61,683 nucleotides of DNA from an uncultured Bacteroides sp. (GTDB lineage: Bacteria; Bacteroidota; Bacteroidia; Bacteroidales; Bacteroidaceae). Both the position numbers and the translations under genes were made by a program. The notes beneath the pieces are model-generated. The model worked only from the letters and a program-made list of their open reading frames with translations, did no database searches and had not been told where the DNA came from. This document shows, in pieces, positions 43,534-50,992 of this stretch (within the stretch, counting starts at the first letter, position 1; each line of letters begins with the position of its first letter). The stretch lies in contig CALUFR010000080.1 in the NCBI GenBank assembly GCA_944319875.1, forward strand, positions 1 to 61,683, written 5' to 3'.

Positions 43534-44172
43534 ATGGAATACAAAGTTTATCTTTTTGATTTCGACTATACGTTGGCTGACTCGTCGCGGGGCATCGTCA
43601 CTTGCTTCCACCGCGTGCTCGACCGCCATGGTTACACTTCGCCTACGGACAACGACATCAAGCGCACCATTGGCAAGACACTGGAAGACTCCTTCTCCCT
43701 GTTGACGGGTGTGACGGACGCCGTCCGCCTGGCCGGGTTCAAGCAAGAATATGTGAAGGAAGCCGATGTCTACATGACGGCCAACACGGTGCTCTTCCCG
43801 GAGACGGAAGGCGTGCTCCGGCGCTTGAAGGCAGGCGGTGCGCGACTGGGCATTATCTCCACCAAATTCCGCTTTCGCATCCGAGAGTTGCTTGAGGCCA
43901 AGGGGCTGGACGATGTGTTCGACCTCATCGTGGGCGGTGAGGACGTTGTGGCCGCCAAACCCTCGCCCGAAGGTGTGCTGATGGCTTTGGAGCGTTTGCA
44001 AGTTCGTCGGGAGGAGGTGCTCTACGTAGGCGATAGTGTGGTAGATGCCGAGACAGCCCTTGCGGCGGGTGTCAGCTTCGCTGGAGTGACTCATGGCATG
44101 ACGACGGCCGAAGAGCTTTCGGCCTATCCCCATCGGCAGATCATGGCGAACTTGGAAGAACTGCTTCCTTAG
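43534..44172 (+). CDS. HAD-family hydrolase (phosphoglycolate phosphatase-like)
   Basis: 212 residues. Motif I is FDFDYTLADSS, motif II around LGIISTKFRF, motif III KPSPEGVLMAL and motif IV YVGDSVVDAETALAAG. The helical cap is of the C1 type, as in Gph and beta-phosphoglucomutase. Because a maltose phosphorylase lies next door, a beta-phosphoglucomutase role is tempting, but motif I lacks the usual VxxDT form of that enzyme; a phosphatase is more likely. It is convergent with the GH65 gene (gap 17 bases). Confidence 0.88.
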   Translation: MEYKVYLFDFDYTLADSSRGIVTCFHRVLDRHGYTSPTDNDIKRTIGKTLEDSFSLLTGVTDAVRLAGFKQEYVKEADVYMTANTVLFPETEGVLRRLKAGGARLGIISTKFRFRIRELLEAKGLDDVFDLIVGGEDVVAAKPSPEGVLMALERLQVRREEVLYVGDSVVDAETALAAGVSFAGVTHGMTTAEELSAYPHRQIMANLEELLP

Positions 44173-44189
44173 GTGTCAGCGTGGGAGAA

Positions 44190-46502
44190 TCACTTCTTGC
44201 GGTGTATGCGCAACGGTTTTTCAACGGTCAGTTCGTATTCGGTCTCGTAGACCCTCAGCCTTAGGGATGGTCCATCCAGCAGGGTGAGGGTTACCTCCTC
44301 CGCCGTCTCCACTTGGAGTTGCCTGCCCTGATAGTTTATTTTGAAGGTGTAGCTTCGCCATCGGCCGGGAATGGTGGGTGAGAAACTCAGCAGGTTGTCT
44401 CTCACCTGCATGCCGCCGAAGCCGCGTGTGATGGCCAGCCACGAGCCGGGCATACTGGTGATGTGCAGACCTTGTTCGGTTTCGTTGTTGTAGTCGTCCA
44501 AGTCGAGGCGGGTGGCGTACACGAAGAGTTGGTAGGCTTTCTCCATGTCGCCTATGCGTGCGGCCAGGATGGCGTGTATGTGGGGCGAGAGGGACGACTC
44601 GTGTACGGTCATCGGCTCGTAGAACTGAAAGTTACGGCGGACGGTCTCAGTGTCAAACAGAAAGTAATACAGGTACATTCCCAGGAGGACGTCTCCCTGC
44701 TTGATGTAGCACGAACGCAGAATGCGGTCCCACGACCAGTGTTGATTGATGGGGCGTTCGTCGGCGGGGATAGCCTCGGTGGTCAGCAACGTCTTGTCCA
44801 TGAAGCCGTCATTTTGCACGAAGATATTCCGTTCTTTGTCTTCGGGCAGATACATGCGGGCGATGATGTCACGCCAGAGGGGTGTCTCGTGTTCATAATC
44901 AAGGCTGCTTGCCCGGCATATCCGGGCATAATCTTCCGGATAATCCCGGGCTGCCATGTCCAGGTAATGCAGAGTCATCTCAAGGCAACGGATGCAGGAG
45001 AAGTTGGTGTACCAGTTGTTGTCCACGTTGTTCTGATATTCGTCGGGGCCGGTTACGCCCAGGATGACATATTGTTGCTTGGGTTGCGAGAAAGTGACCC
45101 GTTGGCTCCAGAAGCGGCAGACGGCGATCATAACCTCCAGCCCGTAGTGCAGAATATAGTCTGTCGTGCCGCTGATGGCCGCATGTTGCAGGATGGCGTA
45201 GACAATGATGTTGTTGCGGTGTATTTCTTCAAATGTGATTTCCCATTCGTTATGGCATTCTTCTCCGTTGCTCGTCACCTGAGGAAAGAGGGCGGCGCCG
45301 TTCTTGAACCCCAGTCTTCGGGCGTTTTCAATAGCCTTTGGTAGCTGGTTGTAGCGGTACATCAGGAGGTTTTCCACCACCTTGCGCGGTGTGGACATCA
45401 GGAAGAAGGGGACACAGCACAACTCCGTGTTCCAGTATGTGTTTCCTCCGTATTTCTCACCCGTGAAGCCCTTGGGAGCGATGTTCAGCCGCGGGTCATC
45501 GCCCCGGTAGGTCTGGTGGAGCTGGAAGATGTTGTATCGGATGCCCTGTTGGGCTTCGGGATCACCCTCGATGACAACGTCGGTCTCGTCCCATATCTTT
45601 TGCCAGGCCTTTCGGTGGTCGTCCACCAGCGTTTCCCATCCGTCCGCTTTGGCTTTTTGGGCAATGTCCATGGCGGTTTCCACCAGTTCCTGTCTTTCGT
45701 AGTATAGTGAAGAGGCTATCGCCACATATTTTAGTACGGTGATAGTGTCCCCTGGCTTGACGTCGGCTCCCAAGCTGAAGCCGGTCTGCCTTCCCTTTTC
45801 GATGCGTATGGAGTTGTGGCCGGTCTCTTGCCGGTTCTTGTAGAATTGATAGGTCATGGCATAGCACACCTGGGCGTCCTCTCGTCGGGTTTGTGTCCAT
45901 AGATAAGCACAGTCAGGCGTAGTGCCTGAGTCCAGCAGGTTCCAGATTTTTTCTTGCGTCTGTTCGGAGCGATCGTTTAGGTTCACTTCAAGAAGAGGCA
46001 TGAGCGAGAGGCGGCCCGTGTAGTTCAGCGAGGTGACGTTGTATTGGATGAGGCACAGGTCGGGGTGTGCCATATTGGCCAGGTGCTCCACGTGGATTTT
46101 CAAGCTGTTTCCGCGGGGTGAGGTAGCCGTGACGTCCCTGTAGGCGATGCCGGCGCGCATGTCGAGCCTGCGGTTGAAGGAGTCCACGTCCCATTGCGCC
46201 AGGTCGAGCTCCTCGTCGATGAGCCTCAGGTGTACGCAACTCCAATTGGCGGCATTGGGGATGCGGGTGTAGTAGTGGGGAAATCCGTTTTTCCACCATC
46301 CCACCCGTGTCTTGTCCAGAAAGGGAATGCCTGCCACGAATGATCCGGGATAACGGTCGCTGCTATAACATTCCTCGAAGTTTCCCCGTTGGCCAAATCT
46401 TCCGTTCCCCAGGCTGAATATACTTTCGGACATGCGCAGGTTGTCTGCATGGAATTCGTCTTCGATGATGTTCCATTCGTCGGTTTTCAGGTATCTTTTC
46501 AT
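44190..46502 (-). CDS. GH65 maltose phosphorylase
   Basis: 770 residues, full GH65 length. The N-terminal beta-sandwich (about 1-270) is followed by the (alpha/alpha)6 barrel with the substrate block FTGEKYGGNTYWNTELCCVPFF and the general acid Glu488 in VTGPDEY. The phosphate-binding region near LHITSMPGSWLA is intact. It splits maltose with phosphate into beta-glucose-1-phosphate and glucose; kojibiose or trehalose phosphorylase are alternatives. Context (MFS transporter, LacI regulator, SusC-G) favours maltose. It has no signal peptide and is cytoplasmic. Confidence 0.92.
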   Translation of the reverse strand: MKRYLKTDEWNIIEDEFHADNLRMSESIFSLGNGRFGQRGNFEECYSSDRYPGSFVAGIPFLDKTRVGWWKNGFPHYYTRIPNAANWSCVHLRLIDEELDLAQWDVDSFNRRLDMRAGIAYRDVTATSPRGNSLKIHVEHLANMAHPDLCLIQYNVTSLNYTGRLSLMPLLEVNLNDRSEQTQEKIWNLLDSGTTPDCAYLWTQTRREDAQVCYAMTYQFYKNRQETGHNSIRIEKGRQTGFSLGADVKPGDTITVLKYVAIASSLYYERQELVETAMDIAQKAKADGWETLVDDHRKAWQKIWDETDVVIEGDPEAQQGIRYNIFQLHQTYRGDDPRLNIAPKGFTGEKYGGNTYWNTELCCVPFFLMSTPRKVVENLLMYRYNQLPKAIENARRLGFKNGAALFPQVTSNGEECHNEWEITFEEIHRNNIIVYAILQHAAISGTTDYILHYGLEVMIAVCRFWSQRVTFSQPKQQYVILGVTGPDEYQNNVDNNWYTNFSCIRCLEMTLHYLDMAARDYPEDYARICRASSLDYEHETPLWRDIIARMYLPEDKERNIFVQNDGFMDKTLLTTEAIPADERPINQHWSWDRILRSCYIKQGDVLLGMYLYYFLFDTETVRRNFQFYEPMTVHESSLSPHIHAILAARIGDMEKAYQLFVYATRLDLDDYNNETEQGLHITSMPGSWLAITRGFGGMQVRDNLLSFSPTIPGRWRSYTFKINYQGRQLQVETAEEVTLTLLDGPSLRLRVYETEYELTVEKPLRIHRKK

Positions 46503-46544
46503 GGCATCGATATCATTGTTACGGGCGTAAAGGTAACAAATAAA

Positions 46545-46623
46545 ATGAAAAAAACAGCGCTACACCGGAAAACTTGTAGCTCCGTGGAGGAAGAAAGGAG
46601 ACAAGTCTTCGGGCGTGGCGCTG
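46545..46623 (-). terminator. Strong hairpin terminator between the MFS and GH65 genes
   Basis: CAGCGC (46555-46560) through CTCC (46580-46583) pairs imperfectly with GGAG (46597-46600) through GCGCTG (46618-46623). On the reverse strand this roughly 28-bp stem is followed by TTTTTTTCATTTT. It would end most transcripts leaving the MFS gene before GH65, or act as an attenuator. Confidence 0.75.
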
Positions 46624-46648
46624 ATAAGGGAGATGTGGGGTAGGCGGA

Positions 46649-48013
46649 TTATTCGCCTTTGGTCTCTTTGATGATGTAGACACAGCAGGCACCGACTATC
46701 AGCATGACACCTGCCATGACCAGCATGTTGATTTCGGGTGGCAGGCTGCCTTCAGGGGTAAACAATCCCAGGATGCTTCCGCCCAGTGCGGCCGCTACTA
46801 TCTGCGGAATGCAGATGGTTCCGTTGAACAGCCCCAGGTAGGTGCCCATGTGGCTTCCGCTCAAGGCGTTGGTCAGGATGGTGAACGGGAGAGCCAGCAT
46901 GGCTGCCCATGCGCACCCGATGAGGATGAACGAGAGGAAGAGGACATACTGGTTGTGGATGAAGTAGGTGGAAATGAAGCCGATGCCTCCCAGCACGAGG
47001 CTGAGTGAATAGACCAGCCGGCGATCCTTGAACAAGGGAATGCAGATGGCCCAAAGGACGGAGCCGATGGCCTGTACGGCAAAGAGTACGCCCACCCAGT
47101 TGGCCGCTTCCTGATATTGCAGGCTGGTGGTGTCGAGGGTCACTTTGCTGATGCCGTCCACCACCGTGTTGACGGTGGGAGTGTCGAACACGTTGGCGGC
47201 GATGCTGCCGTTGGTATAAGTCCACATGAACATGAAGGCGAACCAGCAGAAGAACTGCACTAAGCCGACCGTCCAGAAAGCCTTAGGCGCCTTAATCAGC
47301 AATTTCAGCATGTTGGTCTTTTCTTTTTCCTGCTCCTCGCTGATGCCGTGATATTCGGCATACTCCTTGGGAGGCATTTCTTTGACCTTGACCGAGGTGT
47401 AGATGACGCAGAGGATGAGGATGGCGGCTCCGATGTAGAAGGAGTAGATGACGGAGTCGGGGATGACACCCTGGGGAGCCGTGTTCTGGATGCCTATCCA
47501 GGCGAAGAAGAAGGGGAACAGGTAGCCCACGAGACTTCCGGCATTGCACAGGAAGCTTTGAATGGAGTAGGCCAGTCCTTTCTGCTTCTCGTTCACCATG
47601 TCGCCCACCATCATCTTGAACGGCTGCATGGCCATGTTGATGGAGGTGTCCAGGAACATGAGGGCGAAGAGGCCGAACGTCATGGCCGTGCCGACCGCCA
47701 TGCCGAAGCTTCCGGCGTTGGGCAACAGGCACATCACCAGTACGGCAATGAGTGAGCCGATGAACAGGTAGGGGATACGCCGCCCGAAGCGTGTCCATGT
47801 TTTGTCACTGGCCGCGCCTACCAGCGGTTGCACGATAATGCCCGCCAGCGGCGGGAGGATCCAGAAATAGCTCAATGAGTGAGGATCGGCGCCCAGCGTG
47901 GCAAAGATGCGGCTGATATTGGCGCTTTGGAGGGCGTAGGCTATCTGTACGCCGAAGAAGCCGAAACTGATGTTCCATAGCTTCCAGAAACTCAAGTCAG
48001 GTTTTGTTTTCAT
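46649..48013 (-). CDS. MFS (GPH/SLC45-like) maltose-type sugar transporter
   Basis: 454 residues from the ATG at 48013 (MKTKPDLSFWKLWNISFGFFG); the longer frame would overlap the LacI gene. Twelve predicted helices. The early WILPPLAGIIVQPLVGAASDKTWTRFGRRIPY block is typical of the sucrose/maltose transporters of the MFS in Bacteroides. It would bring maltose or maltodextrin across the inner membrane to the GH65 phosphorylase. It lies 43 bases after the LacI-family gene in the same direction. Confidence 0.9.
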   Translation of the reverse strand: MKTKPDLSFWKLWNISFGFFGVQIAYALQSANISRIFATLGADPHSLSYFWILPPLAGIIVQPLVGAASDKTWTRFGRRIPYLFIGSLIAVLVMCLLPNAGSFGMAVGTAMTFGLFALMFLDTSINMAMQPFKMMVGDMVNEKQKGLAYSIQSFLCNAGSLVGYLFPFFFAWIGIQNTAPQGVIPDSVIYSFYIGAAILILCVIYTSVKVKEMPPKEYAEYHGISEEQEKEKTNMLKLLIKAPKAFWTVGLVQFFCWFAFMFMWTYTNGSIAANVFDTPTVNTVVDGISKVTLDTTSLQYQEAANWVGVLFAVQAIGSVLWAICIPLFKDRRLVYSLSLVLGGIGFISTYFIHNQYVLFLSFILIGCAWAAMLALPFTILTNALSGSHMGTYLGLFNGTICIPQIVAAALGGSILGLFTPEGSLPPEINMLVMAGVMLIVGACCVYIIKETKGE

Positions 48014-48056
48014 GTTGTTTTTATGGTATGATTGTTCGTATTCTTGTTCTTTTGGT

Positions 48057-49061
48057 TCATTTGGTCGTTCCTCTGACAATCAGGTTGGTGCGCACAATCT
48101 TGTTAGGCGCCTTCATGCCTCCTTCCAGCTTCTCATGCAGGATGTCGAACGCATTGCTGCCCACTTCTTCTCCGTGTTGGCCGACGGTGGTCAGCTTGGG
48201 ATCGGTGTTTTGGGCGATGACACCGTCCGTGAAGCCGCAGATGGACACTTCGTCGGGCACTTTGACGCCCACCAGCTTGCAGGCATACAGGATGCCAGCT
48301 GCCGTCTCGTCGTTGATGGCAAAGAAGCCGTCGGGGCGTTCGGCGCCTTCCAGCAGGTCGGGAGTGATGGCGATGGCCCGTTCGCGGGTGTCGCAGAGGA
48401 GCATCATCTTGTCGTCCACCGGTATCTTGTATTTCTTCATGGCGTCCAGATAACCGTTACGCCGGTTTTTCGTGATTTCCAGATGGGGGGAGGCTCCGTA
48501 GAAGAAAATGCGTCTGCATCCCGTCTGTATCATGTATTCCACGGCGGCAAAGGAGCCGGCATAGTCGTCCACCACCACCCGTTCGGTCTTGATGCCTGTG
48601 CAGATGCGGTCGTAGAAGACGATGGGGATATCATTGTCCAGCAACTCCTGGTAGTGTTCATATCGGGCGGTCTCCTTGGCCAGCGAGGCGATGACTCCGC
48701 ATACGCGGGCCGCAAGAAACGAGTGGGCAATCTTCACCTCCTGCTCGTACGACTCGTTGCTCTGAGCTACGATGATGTTGTAGCCCGCTTTCGAGGCCGC
48801 CTGCTCGATGCCGCTCAATACGCACGAGAAGAAGTGGTGTACCATCTGCGGCACAATCACGCCGATGGTGTTGCTTCGTCCGGCTCTCAGGTTTACGGCT
48901 TGCGCGTTGGGCTTGTAGTTGTGCGCGTCGGCATAGGCGTGTATCAGGTCGCGCGTCTCCCGGCTGATGTCCGGATTGTCCTTCAAGGCCCTCGAGACGG
49001 TCGAGGGAGATACGTTCAGCGCGCGTGCGATGTCTTTAATGGTGATTTGAGGTTTGTTCAT
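48057..49061 (-). CDS. LacI-family transcription regulator
   Basis: 334 residues from the ATG at 49061, just after a good promoter; the upstream extension would run through that promoter. The helix-turn-helix ITIKDIARALNVSPSTVSRALKDNPDIS is followed by the hinge and a periplasmic-binding-protein-like effector domain (NTIGVIVPQMVHHFFS... ICGFTDGVIAQNTDPKLTTV). It is expected to bind 14-base sites of the type seen at 49210-49223 and 50807-50820. The inducer is probably maltose or a related sugar, judged by its neighbours. Confidence 0.95.
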   Translation of the reverse strand: MNKPQITIKDIARALNVSPSTVSRALKDNPDISRETRDLIHAYADAHNYKPNAQAVNLRAGRSNTIGVIVPQMVHHFFSCVLSGIEQAASKAGYNIIVAQSNESYEQEVKIAHSFLAARVCGVIASLAKETARYEHYQELLDNDIPIVFYDRICTGIKTERVVVDDYAGSFAAVEYMIQTGCRRIFFYGASPHLEITKNRRNGYLDAMKKYKIPVDDKMMLLCDTRERAIAITPDLLEGAERPDGFFAINDETAAGILYACKLVGVKVPDEVSICGFTDGVIAQNTDPKLTTVGQHGEEVGSNAFDILHEKLEGGMKAPNKIVRTNLIVRGTTK

Positions 49062-49081
49062 ACATAATGGTATTTTCCGTC

Positions 49082-49113
49082 CAAAGGTAGGCAATATTTC
49101 TTGTTTGCCCAAA
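49082..49113 (-). promoter_or_regulatory. Promoter for the LacI-family gene
   Basis: On the reverse strand, TTTG (49110-49113), a 20-base spacer and TACCTTTG (49082-49089), 20 bases before the start codon. Confidence 0.75.
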
Positions 49114-49209
49114 ACAAGATGCGGTGCAGGCCTTCTTGATTTCCTCACAAAATTACGGGATTTGTTCGAAAATGTGTTCGGCCTTGAGCTGTATCGGGTT
49201 GTCGGTCTT

Positions 49210-49223
49210 TGCAAACGATTGCA
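49210..49223. promoter_or_regulatory. LacI-family operator (site 1)
   Basis: TGCAAACGATTGCA, a near-perfect dyad with central CG, as in LacI/GalR operators. It lies 56 bases upstream of the -7 element of the GH53 promoter and about 97 bases upstream of the -33 of the LacI promoter. Its exact reverse complement occurs upstream of susC. Confidence 0.75.
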
Positions 49224-49256
49224 TAAGCTGAACCCCTGTTAGTGCGGACGCTAATC

Positions 49257-49287
49257 TTGTGTGTGATGTTTATATTCTCTATCTTTG
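49257..49287 (+). promoter_or_regulatory. Promoter for the GH53 gene
   Basis: TTG (49257-49259), a 20-base spacer and TATCTTTG (49280-49287), 42 bases before the ATG at 49330. Confidence 0.7.
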
Positions 49288-49329
49288 AGTGACAATTGTA
49301 GAGTATTATTCTCCAAAAATCTTAATATC

Positions 49330-50502
49330 ATGAAGCGTTTTTATCTTTTCAGTTGGTTTTTAGGAACTTGTCTTTTACTTTCTTCCTGTAGCGGTTCTCC
49401 GAAAGAAGCCGGATCGGGCGATGAAAATGGTGGGGACGATGCGACGTTCGCCAAGGGAGCGGATATCAGTTGGGTGACCGAGCTTGAGAGCAATGGTCAT
49501 CGCTTCTACAACGCCGCGGGCGAGGAGCGTGAATGCACCGCCTTGATGAAGGAGTGCGGCCTCAATGCCATCCGTCTGCGCGTGTGGGTCGATCCGAAGG
49601 AACATGATAACTGGTGTAACACGGCCGATCTCGTGGAGAAAGCCAAGCGGGCTCATGCCCTCGACATGGACGTGATGGTCGATTTTCACTATAGCGACTG
49701 GTGGGCCGATCCCGGTCAGCAACACAAGCCCGCTTCTTGGAAGGGGCTGGCGCTGGACGACTTGAAGCGTGCCATTGGAACCCACACCGCCGATGTGCTT
49801 CGTGCCCTGAAGGCCGAAGGCATCACGCCCAAGTGGGTGCAGGTGGGCAACGAAATCCGTCCGGGCATGTTGTGGGACGAGGATGCCGCGCTCAGCGGAG
49901 CTTCCTATGACATACGTGAGTGCGACGTGAAGGGTTGGAACAGTACTTCCGAGACCGTCAAATTCCCCGCCAACTGGGCCAATCTGGCCGCCTTCATCAA
50001 TGCGGGCTATGAGGCCGTGAAGGGTGTCTTTCCCGAAGCCATTGTCATTGTTCATCTGGACAACGGATATGACCGGGAACTCTATACCTGGTTTTTCGAT
50101 GAGCTGAAGAAAAACGGAGGCAAGTGGGATATGATCGGCATGTCGCTCTATCCCTACTGGACGATGGAGTCGCACCCCGAATACACGGCCGAGCGTACCA
50201 TCACCGAGTGCATCGCCAACATCAAGGCCGTCAGCGCCCGCTATGATTGCGACGTGATGGTGGTGGAGACGGGCATGGAGTGTGCCGATGATCAGGGCCG
50301 CCTGGCCGCTGAGACCGTTTTGCAGGAAGGTCGTGCGCAACTGGCACGCATCCTGAAAGAATGTCGTGAACAGACGGGCGGGCGTTGTAAGGGCGTGTTC
50401 TACTGGGAACCCGAGTGCAAGCCGGGACAGTATCGCCTGGGAGCCTTCACCGATGATGGTCGTCCTACTGTCATTATGGATGCATTTAAAGAGGCTGTTT
50501 AG
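49330..50502 (+). CDS. GH53 arabinogalactan endo-beta-1,4-galactanase, lipoprotein
   Basis: 390 residues from the ATG at 49330. Lipobox LLSSC with Cys20, then a GH53 TIM barrel: FAKGADISWVTELESNG, LNAIRLRVWVDP, MVDFHYSDWWADPG, the acid/base Glu175 in WVQVGNEIRPGMLW and the nucleophile Glu313 in MVVETGMEC. It cuts beta-1,4-galactan. Its place between the starch-type regulator and SusC is odd, yet an operator matched to the one at susC lies upstream. A repeat block follows the stop codon. Confidence 0.93.
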   Translation: MKRFYLFSWFLGTCLLLSSCSGSPKEAGSGDENGGDDATFAKGADISWVTELESNGHRFYNAAGEERECTALMKECGLNAIRLRVWVDPKEHDNWCNTADLVEKAKRAHALDMDVMVDFHYSDWWADPGQQHKPASWKGLALDDLKRAIGTHTADVLRALKAEGITPKWVQVGNEIRPGMLWDEDAALSGASYDIRECDVKGWNSTSETVKFPANWANLAAFINAGYEAVKGVFPEAIVIVHLDNGYDRELYTWFFDELKKNGGKWDMIGMSLYPYWTMESHPEYTAERTITECIANIKAVSARYDCDVMVVETGMECADDQGRLAAETVLQEGRAQLARILKECREQTGGRCKGVFYWEPECKPGQYRLGAFTDDGRPTVIMDAFKEAV

Positions 50503-50505
50503 CTT

Positions 50506-50568
50506 GCTAAAGTGCCACTCTGGCTCGCTAAAGTGCCACTCTGGCTCACTAAAGTGCCACTCTGGCTC
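50506..50568. repeat. 21-bp tandem array, core AGTGCCACT
   Basis: Three nearly identical units with the core AGTGCCACT at 50511, 50532 and 50553, 21 bases apart; unit GCTAAAGTGCCACTCTGGCT plus one base. It begins 3 bases after the GH53 stop codon. The core is the reverse complement of the core at 7824-7881. Confidence 0.9.
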
Positions 50569-50594
50569 GCTCAAAGCCTTGTTTGGCGAGCACT

Positions 50595-50667
50595 GCAATG
50601 TCCTTCCAAGTTGCAGGCAATGTTCTGCTAAGTTGCAGGCAATGTTCTGCTAAATCGTATGCAACAT
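50595..50667. repeat. 22-bp tandem array, GCAATGTTCTGCT type
   Basis: GCAATGT starts at 50595, 50617 and 50639 and a degenerate GCAACAT at 50661, each 22 bases apart. Units 2 and 3 are almost identical. The junction TTGCAGGCAA is a dyad (TTGC-AG-GCAA). Confidence 0.85.
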
Positions 50668-50806
50668 TTTCCCGTTGCATCCTTCACGCCTTCACGGGTG
50701 TGCAAGTTGTTGATGATAAATGGATTATGGTGAAGCATGCTGAGGGCTTATACTGTCACCGGTGTTTTTTGGAAGGTTTTGCTGGCTTTGGAGAATTTCC
50801 TCCGCA

Positions 50807-50820
50807 TGCAATCGTTTGCA
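50807..50820. promoter_or_regulatory. LacI-family operator (site 2)
   Basis: TGCAATCGTTTGCA, the exact reverse complement of the site at 49210-49223. It ends 55 bases before the -7 element of the susC promoter, the same distance (within 1 base) as at GH53. Confidence 0.75.
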
Positions 50821-50875
50821 TTGTTCTGTCGGCATCTTTAACAGACTTGCTGGCCTGTTGTAACTTTTAAACTGA

Positions 50876-50883
50876 TATTTTTG
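50876..50883 (+). promoter_or_regulatory. -7 element for the susC operon
   Basis: TATTTTTG, 109 bases before the susC start. No good TTTG is seen at the -33 position, which would fit a promoter that needs an activator bound upstream. Confidence 0.5.
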
Positions 50884-50992
50884 TGACGTCATGGCATGGC
50901 CTTTTGTGTATGGGTCATGGCAGATGCATTCGTAATTCGGACTAATTCGGAATATGAAAATAATTTATTGTTAACTTTAATTTTTTAGATGC

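Larger units (their letters stand above)
50503..50806. repeat. Gene-free repeat block (dispersed composite element, copy 2)
   Basis: No gene is supported. From left to right: a 21-bp array (50506-50568), a 22-bp array (50595-about 50667) and a 21-base block (50678-50698) identical to the reverse complement of 7753-7773. Compared with the copy at 7.7-7.9 kb the order is inverted. Beyond the shared block both copies have TTCACC spaced by 30 bases (here GGTGAA at 50729-50734). Confidence 0.7.

Noticed and set aside
43534-44172. Beta-phosphoglucomutase partner for the maltose phosphorylase
   Set aside because: Motif I (FDFDYTLADSS) fits a phosphatase better and the gene is on the opposite strand, after an aminotransferase gene.
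48014-48079. N-terminal extension of the MFS transporter
   Set aside because: It would overlap the LacI-family gene and is a charged stretch unlike the family N-terminus.
50583-50870. Forward reading frame over the 22-bp repeats and the operator
   Set aside because: Its content is repeat translation; there is no ribosome-binding site, and a regulatory site lies inside it.
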